Part shown: positions 21,637-30,324 of the stretch, piece by piece
How the letters are laid out: each line of letters starts with the position of its first letter
Position numbering within the stretch: the first letter of the stretch is position 1
Virus record (IMG/VR): IMGVR_UViG_3300044972_001210
Coordinates: 1-31,742 of that record
Length of the DNA stretch: 31,742 nucleotides
Strand: one strand, 5' to 3'
Source of the DNA: a virus
Notes under the pieces: generated by a model
What the model was told of the DNA's origin: nothing
The model's database searches: none
The model's input: only the letters and a program-made list of their open reading frames with translations
Translations under genes and position numbers: made by a program

Positions 21637-24600
21637 TTATGCGAACTGAATAAATCCTCCTGCTGCGATTCCTCCGGTTCTAGTAACAGTGATTCTGTTA
21701 ATGAACTTCTGGATTCCTCTTGCTGGCTCAAGGATAACGTCTATAATACCGATGTTTTGATCAATTACTGAAGGTGGATTGTTTGAAGCATCCATGATTA
21801 CTTGGTAAGCATAGATTCCGCCTCCTGATCTAACTCCATCAAGGTAATTGTCTACCAATGTTTTAATTTCAAGTCTGATAGAATCTTCGTTGAAGTCAAA
21901 CAGGTAGTTGGAAAGAATTTGTTCTACATCATTCTCAACACTGATTAAAAGGTCCCTAACGTGCACTAGGCTGAACGCTGAGTTAACTGTTTGATATCCG
22001 GTTTGGTTACCGAAGATAACAACGCCTAGGCCTCTCTTTTTGATTATAGGGTTGATACCGAAAGGCTCCAGATAAGATCTATCTTCTAAAGTGAAGTCAT
22101 ATTCAAGTCCTACTAAGTTTGTTCCTGCAATAGTTCCTCTCTTTTGTCCTGCTACGATTGCGTAAGGTTCTCCGTTTGCAAATTTAGCAACGAAATTGTT
22201 GGAAACAAATGCTGCTGGTGGAACGTTCACGTTTCTGTTGTTCTCTCTTAAAGTAACATAAGGAGCATAGAATGCTGCGAATGAAGCTCCTAAAGCTTGA
22301 GTTGGTAAAGAGAAAGTATATGATGGGTTCAGAGCTAAGTTACCTCCGTCTGCAATATATTGGGTTTGTAGTGCTGGATATGGATCAGCTGCAGTAGGTG
22401 CTGCTGTAAATCTAGGATCTACAGATTCTTGGAACTGAGCCATTGAAGGTGCATTAATAAATGCAAGTGCTTGTCCTCTCATCATTGCCAATTTACTCAA
22501 TTGGTATTTAGAGTTCGGAAGAATCACTCCACTAAATGTATCTACGATGTACCTGAATGAAATAACGTCTTTAGTTGCAAGAGTTGCTGCAATGTTAGTG
22601 TTGTACATAACATCTAAAATTTCAGTTATTCTAGCATCTTGACCATTAGGTCTGTGGAAGTCACTCAATTGAAATCCTTCAAGGTATGTGAAGTCAAATG
22701 AAGTTGTGAATTGAGGAATTGATTGGAATTTCTGTACTTGTAATCCTGTATTTCCACCTGAGTAGAAGTAGATAGGTCTTGCAGTAGTTACTGTTACTAT
22801 ACCAGAAAGAGATGTTGTAGCTACCGAGGTAACTTTGGTCAACCTTTGTTGTCTGTTAGCATTTCCAACTTGGCAAAGATCTAAGTCAGTAGAAACTAAT
22901 AGATCTCCAACTGAAACGGTGTAAAGGTTGCTGTCCAAACTAAAAGAAGTAACGCTAAGTTTTCCGTTTATCCCTCCTTGTACATCGATGTATTCGTTAA
23001 TACTTCCGATGGAAGATATAATATCCAATTTATTAGTAGCTGGATATCCTGCGATTTGTCCTGTACTTACAGAAGCATAAGACGCTCCAAAATTAACCAA
23101 AGGTTCTAAACTATTTGAAGATCTGGAAATGTTGCTATATCCAAAAGCATAGGTGATAGCATATTGATCTCTGTCTACGTCTTGTTTATAAGCTAAATAT
23201 TGAGGAGAAGATCCAGATGCATTATCATAGATGGTATCCCCGTCCTGAAGCTCTGCATACAGAACATTCTGATAGAAGGGAGTTGTGATTTGACCTAATA
23301 AAGCATTAGCGAATCCAGTAGGAGCTTGAGGGCCAGTAGCTGACGTTCCTCCTGGTCCTAGAGTAAATTGGATTCCTAAAGCATCGGAAGCACCGAATTG
23401 ATAGGATGCTGTACCCCCTAAGATTGCTCCTGTTATTCCATAAGGTGAATATGTTGATCCAGCAAAATCATCTGCTAAAGGTGTTACCGAGATTCCTAAA
23501 GCTCTATATTTAGAAATATCCAAAGGATGACTGAATGCAATTCTTAAACTTCCACTTACTTGTGCAACATTTGCAACTTTTAATTTTACAAGATCCCCAT
23601 TTGAGAATTGGTCGATTATAGAATCACTTCCAGTAAGTCCTGAAATTTGTCCTACTACGTAAGGATTTGAAGTAGAAGATGGGGTTAAGAAAGTTTGAAG
23701 ATCTAATAGATCTGCTGCACTTAGTCCCGCAAAAGATCCTGAAGCTCCGGTTACTGCTGTTAAGAAGTGTAATCCTCCAACATAAGCATTAGGATCGTAA
23801 GTATTAAATCCTAGTACATTAACACCAGCAGTACCACCCCAAGTTGTTGTAGCAGCTACGGAAGGTAAACAATATAAAGTACCTACATTAATAGCTCCGG
23901 TTGCTCCAGTGATACCTGCGTTATCTTGAAGATTAGAATAGTTTCTTGTGTACAAATAATCTTGTAAAAGATTCTGATCATAACTTAAGAAATTAAGCTT
24001 TGCATCTTCAATATCTCTATCTCCAGAAAGTTCGTCGATTAAGTGATTACCCACTAAGTCAACCTTATAAGGATTAGTACAAAGATTTTCTAAAGCATCT
24101 TCATCAATCGCACAGAATAAACCGTTTGAAGGGGTATTGTTGTTAATAAGAGTTTGGATGTATTCATTGTTGCCGTTTAGGTTAACAAAGTCAATAATTA
24201 AACATCCGGTAGTAACTGATACAATTTCAACGTCTTGCTGATTCAAGAAATTATTCATTTGGCTCTTAATGAATCCATTTGCAGTAAAGAAACTACTCCA
24301 TTTTGGATCTTGAGAAAGAGCTGCATAATCTGTCCAATCCCCAGAAACTGCTATCACATCGATAAACCAGTCCGAGATATAGTCATAAGGGTTAACATAA
24401 GAAGGAACGTTTCCTGCACCATACCAATCAATAGCAAAAATGTCATAACCTAATAAAGGAGGATTAGCATCTGTAGATTTTCTAACAATCACAGACATTG
24501 CATCTGAACCTAGATTTACTAGGTTGAAGATTCTTCCTTGGTCAATTATTGATCTAGTAGCTAGAAAATACTTTGTATCTGCATACCAGAATCTCTCTTT

Positions 24601-25008
24601 GTTATAATAAGAAGCATAAAGTCTCTCAGTAAGAACCCCGTTCTTCTGCTCTGTATCTACGGAATATCCAAAATAAGGAGTTTTATCTGCAGTTGGACTA
24701 TCTACATCATTATTCAATCTTAATAAATTAAGAGCGAATACTGGTCCTGCGTTTAAGCAGGTAAAGATAGATCTTTGAAAATAAGATCCTTTTGCTTCTA
24801 GAGTTTTATCTATGTCTCCAAAAATAGCTAACGCGGTAGTAACGTCTGGAATATAGACTGGTGCGTTGAATGGTCCTTTATTAGAAAATCCAACTACCAG
24901 ACGAATAGTCTGAGATGTTAAGATAACGTTTGCAGACGCATCGAATTCCAGGGTATAAACTCCAGATGCTTTAAATTGGGATAAATCAAGTTTGACTTTT
25001 TGTGCCAT
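21637..25008 (-). CDS. gp18: Tail sheath protein, oversized (T4 gp18-like)
   Basis: 1123 residues against 659 for T4 gp18. The N-terminus (IRLVVGFSNKGPFNAPVYIPDVTTALAIFGDID) and the C-terminal ~180 residues (GLGVVIFGNQTGYQTVNSAFSLVHVRDLLISVENDVEQIL, then GIIDVILEPARGIQKFINRITVTRTGG) are standard sheath domains. Between about residues 330 and 830 there is a long Gly/Ser/Thr-rich beta region with motifs such as GITGATGAINVGTLY that is not part of the T4 core and probably protrudes from the sheath surface. The protein contracts to drive the tube through the cell envelope. Two promoter-like motifs precede it, one of them the best late-type match in the window. Codon use is similar to that of neighbours. 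Confidence 0.92.
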   Translation of the reverse strand: MAQKVKLDLSQFKASGVYTLEFDASANVILTSQTIRLVVGFSNKGPFNAPVYIPDVTTALAIFGDIDKTLEAKGSYFQRSIFTCLNAGPVFALNLLRLNNDVDSPTADKTPYFGYSVDTEQKNGVLTERLYASYYNKERFWYADTKYFLATRSIIDQGRIFNLVNLGSDAMSVIVRKSTDANPPLLGYDIFAIDWYGAGNVPSYVNPYDYISDWFIDVIAVSGDWTDYAALSQDPKWSSFFTANGFIKSQMNNFLNQQDVEIVSVTTGCLIIDFVNLNGNNEYIQTLINNNTPSNGLFCAIDEDALENLCTNPYKVDLVGNHLIDELSGDRDIEDAKLNFLSYDQNLLQDYLYTRNYSNLQDNAGITGATGAINVGTLYCLPSVAATTTWGGTAGVNVLGFNTYDPNAYVGGLHFLTAVTGASGSFAGLSAADLLDLQTFLTPSSTSNPYVVGQISGLTGSDSIIDQFSNGDLVKLKVANVAQVSGSLRIAFSHPLDISKYRALGISVTPLADDFAGSTYSPYGITGAILGGTASYQFGASDALGIQFTLGPGGTSATGPQAPTGFANALLGQITTPFYQNVLYAELQDGDTIYDNASGSSPQYLAYKQDVDRDQYAITYAFGYSNISRSSNSLEPLVNFGASYASVSTGQIAGYPATNKLDIISSIGSINEYIDVQGGINGKLSVTSFSLDSNLYTVSVGDLLVSTDLDLCQVGNANRQQRLTKVTSVATTSLSGIVTVTTARPIYFYSGGNTGLQVQKFQSIPQFTTSFDFTYLEGFQLSDFHRPNGQDARITEILDVMYNTNIAATLATKDVISFRYIVDTFSGVILPNSKYQLSKLAMMRGQALAFINAPSMAQFQESVDPRFTAAPTAADPYPALQTQYIADGGNLALNPSYTFSLPTQALGASFAAFYAPYVTLRENNRNVNVPPAAFVSNNFVAKFANGEPYAIVAGQKRGTIAGTNLVGLEYDFTLEDRSYLEPFGINPIIKKRGLGVVIFGNQTGYQTVNSAFSLVHVRDLLISVENDVEQILSNYLFDFNEDSIRLEIKTLVDNYLDGVRSGGGIYAYQVIMDASNNPPSVIDQNIGIIDVILEPARGIQKFINRITVTRTGGIAAGGFIQFA

Positions 25009-25030
25009 TATTCAGTGGTATTTTTTGCTT

Positions 25031-25040
25031 TGTATATATC
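25031..25040 (-). promoter_or_regulatory. Second, weaker promoter-like motif before the sheath gene
   Basis: Coding strand GATATATACA, 23 nt from the ATG. It shares GATATATA with the late-type motif but lacks the final AA. Confidence 0.35.
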
Positions 25041-25076
25041 TAACTAACTCTATACAAATTAGAGCTTACTAGTTTT

Positions 25077-25090
25077 GATTTATATATCCG
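25077..25090 (-). promoter_or_regulatory. Late-type promoter motif for the sheath gene
   Basis: Coding strand CGGATATATAAATC, core 71 nt before the ATG, in the 97-bp gap after the terminase gene. Nearly identical to the site at 14440-14452. A short CTCTA/TAGAG hairpin (25048-25064) lies in the predicted leader. Confidence 0.65.
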
Positions 25091-25105
25091 ATAAAGAAAT
25101 CATTT

Positions 25106-26908
25106 TTAGAGAAGAGAATTGAACGAATCATAAAATCCTCCATCTTTAGTTTTCATCTTGCTATTATTTTCAGGGGAATTTCCTCCCACTAGTTTTTTTT
25201 CTATAATATTTCTATAGGAGGAATCAATTTCGTCATAAAGATCTTCAATTAAGTCAGAAAAATCACTAGAATCAAATAGAGCTGAGAGATTAACTAGGGT
25301 CATGGCAACATCATCGTGACCAGATTGGGAGGAGTATGTCCCCCTTCCATTCATTCCAAAAGAAAATAGCTCAGAGATTGTCCATTTTTTCTCATTTATA
25401 ATTGCCCGATTAACCCGAATAATTTGTCTTAGGGATTCACAATACTTTAATTTGTTATTTCCACTGTATTTTATTCCTGGTTTTTTAACTCTAGCAGTTT
25501 CGCTATGCTTAGTGTACACAAATACTTCTTCAGAAATACTATCGTTTGCTAGGATCTTATCCATCAAGAGCTCCCCTTTATAGTTTAATTCGAGAAGTAT
25601 TTTAACTCTATCAACACCAAACATGGTTATTAGGGTTTCTGGGATTTTTTTAAAGTCCTCAAGCTGAACCTCATTGTCTCTGTAAACCCCAACTTGAAGC
25701 AAACCAAAGAAATCTGATTCATCTTCGAAGTCTTCTAGTTCTTCTATAACTTTTTTAGGGAGAGGAACAACTTTAAACACATTCAGAACTGTAAAATCTC
25801 CTCCACCTCCTCCAGCAAGATCTATTGAAAGAACATATTTTTTTCCTGTCGGATCGACTACATTTGGATCAAATTTAGGATGCCATCTGAAATTTTTATA
25901 GTTTATTCCTAGATTATCAAACTCTTCAACTTCTTTCCAAACATATTCAGTTTCATTGCTCTTAATTTTTTGTAGCTCTTTTGATCCTAAAAGTAAAGTA
26001 GATGAACTTAAAAACTGATTTCCGTATTCTTGATTGAAAAGTTCTTCACTTCCCAAGTTGGCAATCTCATCTTTTTTCCACGCTTCGTCTCTTCCGGGAA
26101 CTTGCCACCAGTCAACCCTAATTGGATTAAAAGTATTATCTCCATTCAAAGCTCCTTGATAAATTTCCCAGAATTTATTCTGCCCGTTTGGGGTAGAAGT
26201 GATAATAATTCTTGAAACTTTTGAAGAAGAAACTGTGGGGTATGTTGATCTAAAGAAAGATTCTATGAAGTTCGGATGAATGTGAGCAAACTCATCCATG
26301 TATAAAAAGTGAATTGTAAAACCAATCGCTGAAGTTTTTGTTGTTGTTTTACCGATTGCTCTACATCCATTATCGAATTTAAGAGACATTACATTATTAA
26401 CAACTATCCCTGGTTTTAAAAACCAAGGAAGACCTCTGACAATTTCTTTCAATTTGGACATTAATTCTTCCGCTGTAGATCCAACGTTTGCAAGAATCAT
26501 TGCATTTTTCTCATGATTGAACACAAGATACCAAACTAAAATAATAGCTGACGTGATGGATTTACCAACCTGACGAGGTGCTAGAAAAACATTAAATCTG
26601 TGGCTTTGGTATTCTTTTAAAACCGAAGCTTGGTAATCTCTAAGCTTGATGTAATCTAGACCGTGGTCCATCATTACTTGGCAGTATTTAGCGAAGTAAG
26701 TTACATCTTTAGCACATCTTTCAATCTCTAGGATTTCTTCTTGGGTATATTCCCAAAGTATATTCGCCCTTTTTAATTCAGGATCTCCGTCGTGAAACGG
26801 GTTATCAACTTCTTTATAGTCCAGTCCTTGTTCTTCAATCTTCCAAAGAAGTTCGTTTACTCTATCGGTGGACCAATAATTACTTTCATTCTCTTCTATT
26901 TCTGGCAT
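25106..26908 (-). CDS. gp17: Terminase large subunit, ATPase and nuclease (T4 gp17-like)
   Basis: 600 residues, matching T4 gp17 (610). The packaging ATPase has Walker A APRQVGKS (110-117), Walker B FLYMDEFA (201-208) and the coupling motif IITSTPNG (235-242). The RNase H-like nuclease begins at LSIDLAGGGGGDFTV (Asp363) and has a late acidic motif HDDVAMTL near residue 550. It pumps and cuts DNA at the portal. Its ATG is 5 nt after the stop of the probable small subunit. Unlike T4, sheath and tube genes follow as usual but the portals are 19 kb further on. Confidence 0.95.
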   Translation of the reverse strand: MPEIEENESNYWSTDRVNELLWKIEEQGLDYKEVDNPFHDGDPELKRANILWEYTQEEILEIERCAKDVTYFAKYCQVMMDHGLDYIKLRDYQASVLKEYQSHRFNVFLAPRQVGKSITSAIILVWYLVFNHEKNAMILANVGSTAEELMSKLKEIVRGLPWFLKPGIVVNNVMSLKFDNGCRAIGKTTTKTSAIGFTIHFLYMDEFAHIHPNFIESFFRSTYPTVSSSKVSRIIITSTPNGQNKFWEIYQGALNGDNTFNPIRVDWWQVPGRDEAWKKDEIANLGSEELFNQEYGNQFLSSSTLLLGSKELQKIKSNETEYVWKEVEEFDNLGINYKNFRWHPKFDPNVVDPTGKKYVLSIDLAGGGGGDFTVLNVFKVVPLPKKVIEELEDFEDESDFFGLLQVGVYRDNEVQLEDFKKIPETLITMFGVDRVKILLELNYKGELLMDKILANDSISEEVFVYTKHSETARVKKPGIKYSGNNKLKYCESLRQIIRVNRAIINEKKWTISELFSFGMNGRGTYSSQSGHDDVAMTLVNLSALFDSSDFSDLIEDLYDEIDSSYRNIIEKKLVGGNSPENNSKMKTKDGGFYDSFNSLL

Positions 26909-26913
26909 AAATT

Positions 26914-27696
26914 TTAATTAAATAGACTGTCGTCTATTTCTAGTGTATTGTCCCCGTCCATAGTTATGTCATTTCGGGTAATTCCAAGTTCCTCTTTTCT
27001 TTTTGCATTGACTATAGAATTTTCATTTGTTTCATCTATAATAGCATCTTCGATTTCAGTTCCTAGAATATCCCTAAGTCCCTCCATTAGGCCTTTAGTT
27101 CCTCTAACTTTAATTCCCTCCTGTCTGTGAGAATGAATTCCTCCTTCTACCGAAGGGGATCCAGTTTGGGAATTGTAATCCATTGGCATTGCTCCAGCAT
27201 AGGCTTTTTGTTCTCCCTCAGCTCTAAGTCTGATGTAGCTGTCTTCCATTTTATTCATGTAGTGCTGATAATCTTTCGGCATCTGCATTATCTGGGATTG
27301 CAATTGGGCTAAAACTTCAAACATTCTAGGGTTAGCATTCCCTAGATCTATTTCTTCCAAAAGTTTTGTAATAGCGTGCTGAGCAGTTCTAAGCTGAAGC
27401 ATCATAGAAGACAAATTCATTGCATCTATCTTTTGCTTGTAAGCTACATAGTCCGTTTTTTCAATTAGATTCTCCTTTAAATAGAAATCAACAATTGAAG
27501 CCATGAGCATTCTCGCATCCGCACCCGTGTCCGACTTCGCAGAAGCAAAGTCCATAATGTCTGTTGTTTTTAATCTAGGAAGGTCCAAAGGATTAACTCC
27601 TTCATATTCTAGATTTTCCTCCATTAAAATTGAGTCAAGGGCATTTTTAATATTGTCCTGTACAACTTTTTCTGGTTTTGGTTTTCTTCTTGGCAT
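26914..27696 (-). CDS. Probable terminase small subunit (T4 gp16 position)
   Basis: 260 residues; T4 gp16 is 164. The identification rests on being immediately upstream of the large terminase with a 5-nt gap, and on a mainly helical composition with a central coiled-coil segment (MNLSSMMLQLRTAQHAITKLLEEIDLG, MFEVLAQLQSQIMQMPKDY) like the oligomerising helices of small terminases. The start is basic (MPRRKPKPEK) and the C-terminus acidic (DNTLEIDDSLFN). Expected role: recognising phage DNA and regulating gp17. No motif confirms it. Confidence 0.65.
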   Translation of the reverse strand: MPRRKPKPEKVVQDNIKNALDSILMEENLEYEGVNPLDLPRLKTTDIMDFASAKSDTGADARMLMASIVDFYLKENLIEKTDYVAYKQKIDAMNLSSMMLQLRTAQHAITKLLEEIDLGNANPRMFEVLAQLQSQIMQMPKDYQHYMNKMEDSYIRLRAEGEQKAYAGAMPMDYNSQTGSPSVEGGIHSHRQEGIKVRGTKGLMEGLRDILGTEIEDAIIDETNENSIVNAKRKEELGITRNDITMDGDNTLEIDDSLFN

Positions 27697-27716
27697 ATAT
27701 TTTTATGTTTAAGAAA

Positions 27717-30272
27717 TTACTTTCTGTTAGCAAATTTAGGCAATTTAAGTTTAGGCTGTGCGTTATCTATAATGTGTGCAAGCTGTGCATCTCTAACAAT
27801 AGACTGGTTCAGAACTATAGATTGCTTATCTATATCTATCATTTGTTTGAATAGTCTTATATTACTTAATAATAAAGGAGATGTAATAATCTTGTAGGAA
27901 TTGTTATCAGTTCCATAGTAAGGAGAATTTAGATCTTGATTTAAATCAGGTTCTGCTGCAAATGTATAGGTTGTAGAGAGAGATTTAACATACTCGTGAA
28001 TATTTTTCAGATTGCTCGACTGATCCTGTGGATTTGTTGGATCATAAGACATCTCCCAGAAATTAATAGCAACTTGTTTATATTTGTTCGAAACGTTAAC
28101 CACCACAGCATACCATTCCCCATAAATTGCTTTAAATTGGAGAGGAGAGTTAATTACCAAATCGTTCAAAACTACCTCGATACTTCCAACTCCTAGATAA
28201 CTAGAATTTGAAGGCTCGTCGGATCCGGAATGAATAATGTCGATTCTTGTTCCTTTTACGTCTCCGCTAGAAGCAAGGAAAAGACCGTCTAGTAAATTTC
28301 TAGCTTGTGCTTTTTGCATTCTCCAAGAACTTCTGTCGGATTCCATCGGAGTATTTGGATTTGCAACAGAGAATTGATAATCGTCTATTACATTTTTAAC
28401 TCTAAATCCACCGGTGTGATTAGCATCGGCAAGAATAGAAACATAACCTTCTGGATTCTGTGAATATGATATCCATCTCTGAAGGTTGTGTTTGTAAGGA
28501 TATGTTGTGTAAATTATTTCAGTAGCAGAAGAGGAAACAACACTTATAGCAAGTGAAGGGTATGCTCTCTTAGTAAGCTTGGATTGATCAAAATAATTTC
28601 TAATAGTAAACCAAGCAGTGTATGCTATCTCGCTAGTTGCTGTTAAAATAGGAAGGGTCTTATATCTGACTGCTTGTCTATATTCATTTGGATCGTAGAT
28701 GAACTCTGGGTCATATCTAAACGCTTCGTCCATATCGTAATAGTGATTGAATACTATTGTCCAGTTGTTGTTTAAATCGTATCCTACGATTGGTAAGCCG
28801 GAATATAAATATGATCTGATAGGATCTGGTGATCTATCTTGAGTGCTAGTAGAGTACTGCTGAGGTTTGGTCAATTGTTTTTCTTGATCGTTTATTTCAG
28901 CTCCAAATAGAGTTTGTGAATTTAAAGCAATACCATCAAGTTCCTCTTTGTAAGCAGGGTCCTTGTAGTAGGTATTTGATTTTGGTTGATATTTTTTTAA
29001 CTCGATTTTAAAATAAACCGGAGCATACATAAAATCTCTGAACAAATACATGGAATTTATCTCGTAAATTCTATTAGTTAGAGGAAAATAAATTATATCT
29101 CTTTTTCTAGGTTGTGCTCCTCTGCCAAAGAAAGATTCAAAATAAATCTTGTCAATGTGAATCTCAAAAGGTTCTTCAAATTGAAGTCCGAACGGATCGT
29201 AATTGATCTTGTTGTCGGGAAATTGGTTATTTGGAACCATTACCTTAACACACTTTTCATCAACCACATCATACAAAGTGTATTCTTTTAGAACAACGTC
29301 TTTGGATCTGGATTGTGCTTGGACTGAATAGTAATTAACTTCCCATCCAAATAATTTATTAACGGAAAGACTTAGATCTTGATAAAGATTTAAAGCTGTA
29401 TTAACTGCATAAGGATTGAAAGTTATAACTCCGCAGTCGTTATTAAAAACTACCGGTCTATTACTTTTTTCTTCCGAGCAGGTTGGAACTGGAGCTCTTA
29501 TAATGTCATTGGTTGGATCGTAAACAGAATTATAGGTTAGATCTAAATCAAAATTAACAATCGCAATCGTAGGAGAAATTGGTTCATTACCTGAATATGC
29601 TATAGATCCGTCGTTATTCTTTGCTGTAGAAGTAAATCTAAACTCCGGATAAAATGGATTAGTTGGATCTAAAGTAATTGAGAAAGGAATTGCTCTGTCA
29701 TTTGAAGTTGTGCTTTGGGATATTCCCGTTAAAGCAGTTCCAACGTTTGTCCATAGAGACCAGGTTTCTCCGTCTATGCTATATCTGAAATCAATCACAA
29801 TATCTTGTGCATCGAGATCAACAGGATTGGTCGAGGTGTTAACAGAATCAATTATCCATCCATTGACAGAAGAAACGTTAGTGTATGGTTTATCCCAGCT
29901 TAAAACCCTGTAACTTCCAATATAGGTAAAATTAAGGGCGGAATCTATTTGCTCTTGTCTTAGAGCTAACCACTCTTCCCCTGTAATATTAATGATATTG
30001 TCACCACAAGGGGAATAGAAATAAGCAGTTCCTCCATTGGGATCGGCAACCCCTTTGGTGTGATAACCATTACATCCTATCTGAGCAGCTCTCGCTAAAG
30101 CTCCTTCCGGTGTAGAAAAAAGATTATTTGTGCTCGAAGGTCCCGGTTTTGCTGTGTTAGCAAGACCATCCTGATACGCATATCTCGGGTCCGAGACGTC
30201 GTACTGTTCGCCGTTACCATTGTAAACTGGCTGTCCTTCTTTAGGAAATCTATTTTCTGGATAAAATGTCAT
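27717..30272 (-). CDS. Large virion protein, 851 aa, with possible neck-like and LamG-like parts
   Basis: Not assigned. It starts MTFYPENRFPKEGQPVYNGNG and has GALARAAQIGCNGYHTKG near residue 60. Around 380-430 QPRKRDIIYFPLTNRIYEINSMYLFRDF ... YFKIELKKYQP resembles the 'D.iyfP....iyeI......Y.......l..y' segment I associate with T4 gp14-type neck proteins, though weakly. Residues ~710-740 (GEWYAVVVNVSNKYKQVAINFWE) look like a concanavalin/LamG-type strand pair. The rest is beta-rich with many Asn/Thr/Ser. Its position upstream of the terminase genes is where T4 has gp13-gp15 (neck and tail completion). It may be a neck, tail completion or fibre protein, or a fusion of these. A late-type promoter and a hairpin precede it. 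Confidence 0.75.
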   Translation of the reverse strand: MTFYPENRFPKEGQPVYNGNGEQYDVSDPRYAYQDGLANTAKPGPSSTNNLFSTPEGALARAAQIGCNGYHTKGVADPNGGTAYFYSPCGDNIINITGEEWLALRQEQIDSALNFTYIGSYRVLSWDKPYTNVSSVNGWIIDSVNTSTNPVDLDAQDIVIDFRYSIDGETWSLWTNVGTALTGISQSTTSNDRAIPFSITLDPTNPFYPEFRFTSTAKNNDGSIAYSGNEPISPTIAIVNFDLDLTYNSVYDPTNDIIRAPVPTCSEEKSNRPVVFNNDCGVITFNPYAVNTALNLYQDLSLSVNKLFGWEVNYYSVQAQSRSKDVVLKEYTLYDVVDEKCVKVMVPNNQFPDNKINYDPFGLQFEEPFEIHIDKIYFESFFGRGAQPRKRDIIYFPLTNRIYEINSMYLFRDFMYAPVYFKIELKKYQPKSNTYYKDPAYKEELDGIALNSQTLFGAEINDQEKQLTKPQQYSTSTQDRSPDPIRSYLYSGLPIVGYDLNNNWTIVFNHYYDMDEAFRYDPEFIYDPNEYRQAVRYKTLPILTATSEIAYTAWFTIRNYFDQSKLTKRAYPSLAISVVSSSATEIIYTTYPYKHNLQRWISYSQNPEGYVSILADANHTGGFRVKNVIDDYQFSVANPNTPMESDRSSWRMQKAQARNLLDGLFLASSGDVKGTRIDIIHSGSDEPSNSSYLGVGSIEVVLNDLVINSPLQFKAIYGEWYAVVVNVSNKYKQVAINFWEMSYDPTNPQDQSSNLKNIHEYVKSLSTTYTFAAEPDLNQDLNSPYYGTDNNSYKIITSPLLLSNIRLFKQMIDIDKQSIVLNQSIVRDAQLAHIIDNAQPKLKLPKFANRK

Positions 30273-30290
30273 TTAATCTAACAATATATT

Positions 30291-30304
30291 GAGGGTTTCC
30301 CCTC
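30291..30304 (-). promoter_or_regulatory. GNRA-loop hairpin between T9SS gene and 851 aa gene
   Basis: Coding strand GAGGG-GAAA-CCCTC: a perfect 5-bp stem with a GNRA tetraloop, directly adjoining the late-type promoter. It is not followed by a T run, so it is a poor terminator; it may be a 5' leader structure or a partial terminator for the upstream T9SS gene. Confidence 0.45.
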
Positions 30305-30314
30305 TTATATATCG
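30304..30314 (-). promoter_or_regulatory. Late-type promoter motif for the 851 aa gene
   Basis: Coding strand CGATATATAAG, core 32 nt before the ATG and 14 nt after the T9SS gene stop. It places a phage promoter in the narrow gap next to the T9SS-type gene. Confidence 0.6.
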
Positions 30315-30324
30315 TCAGAATAAA

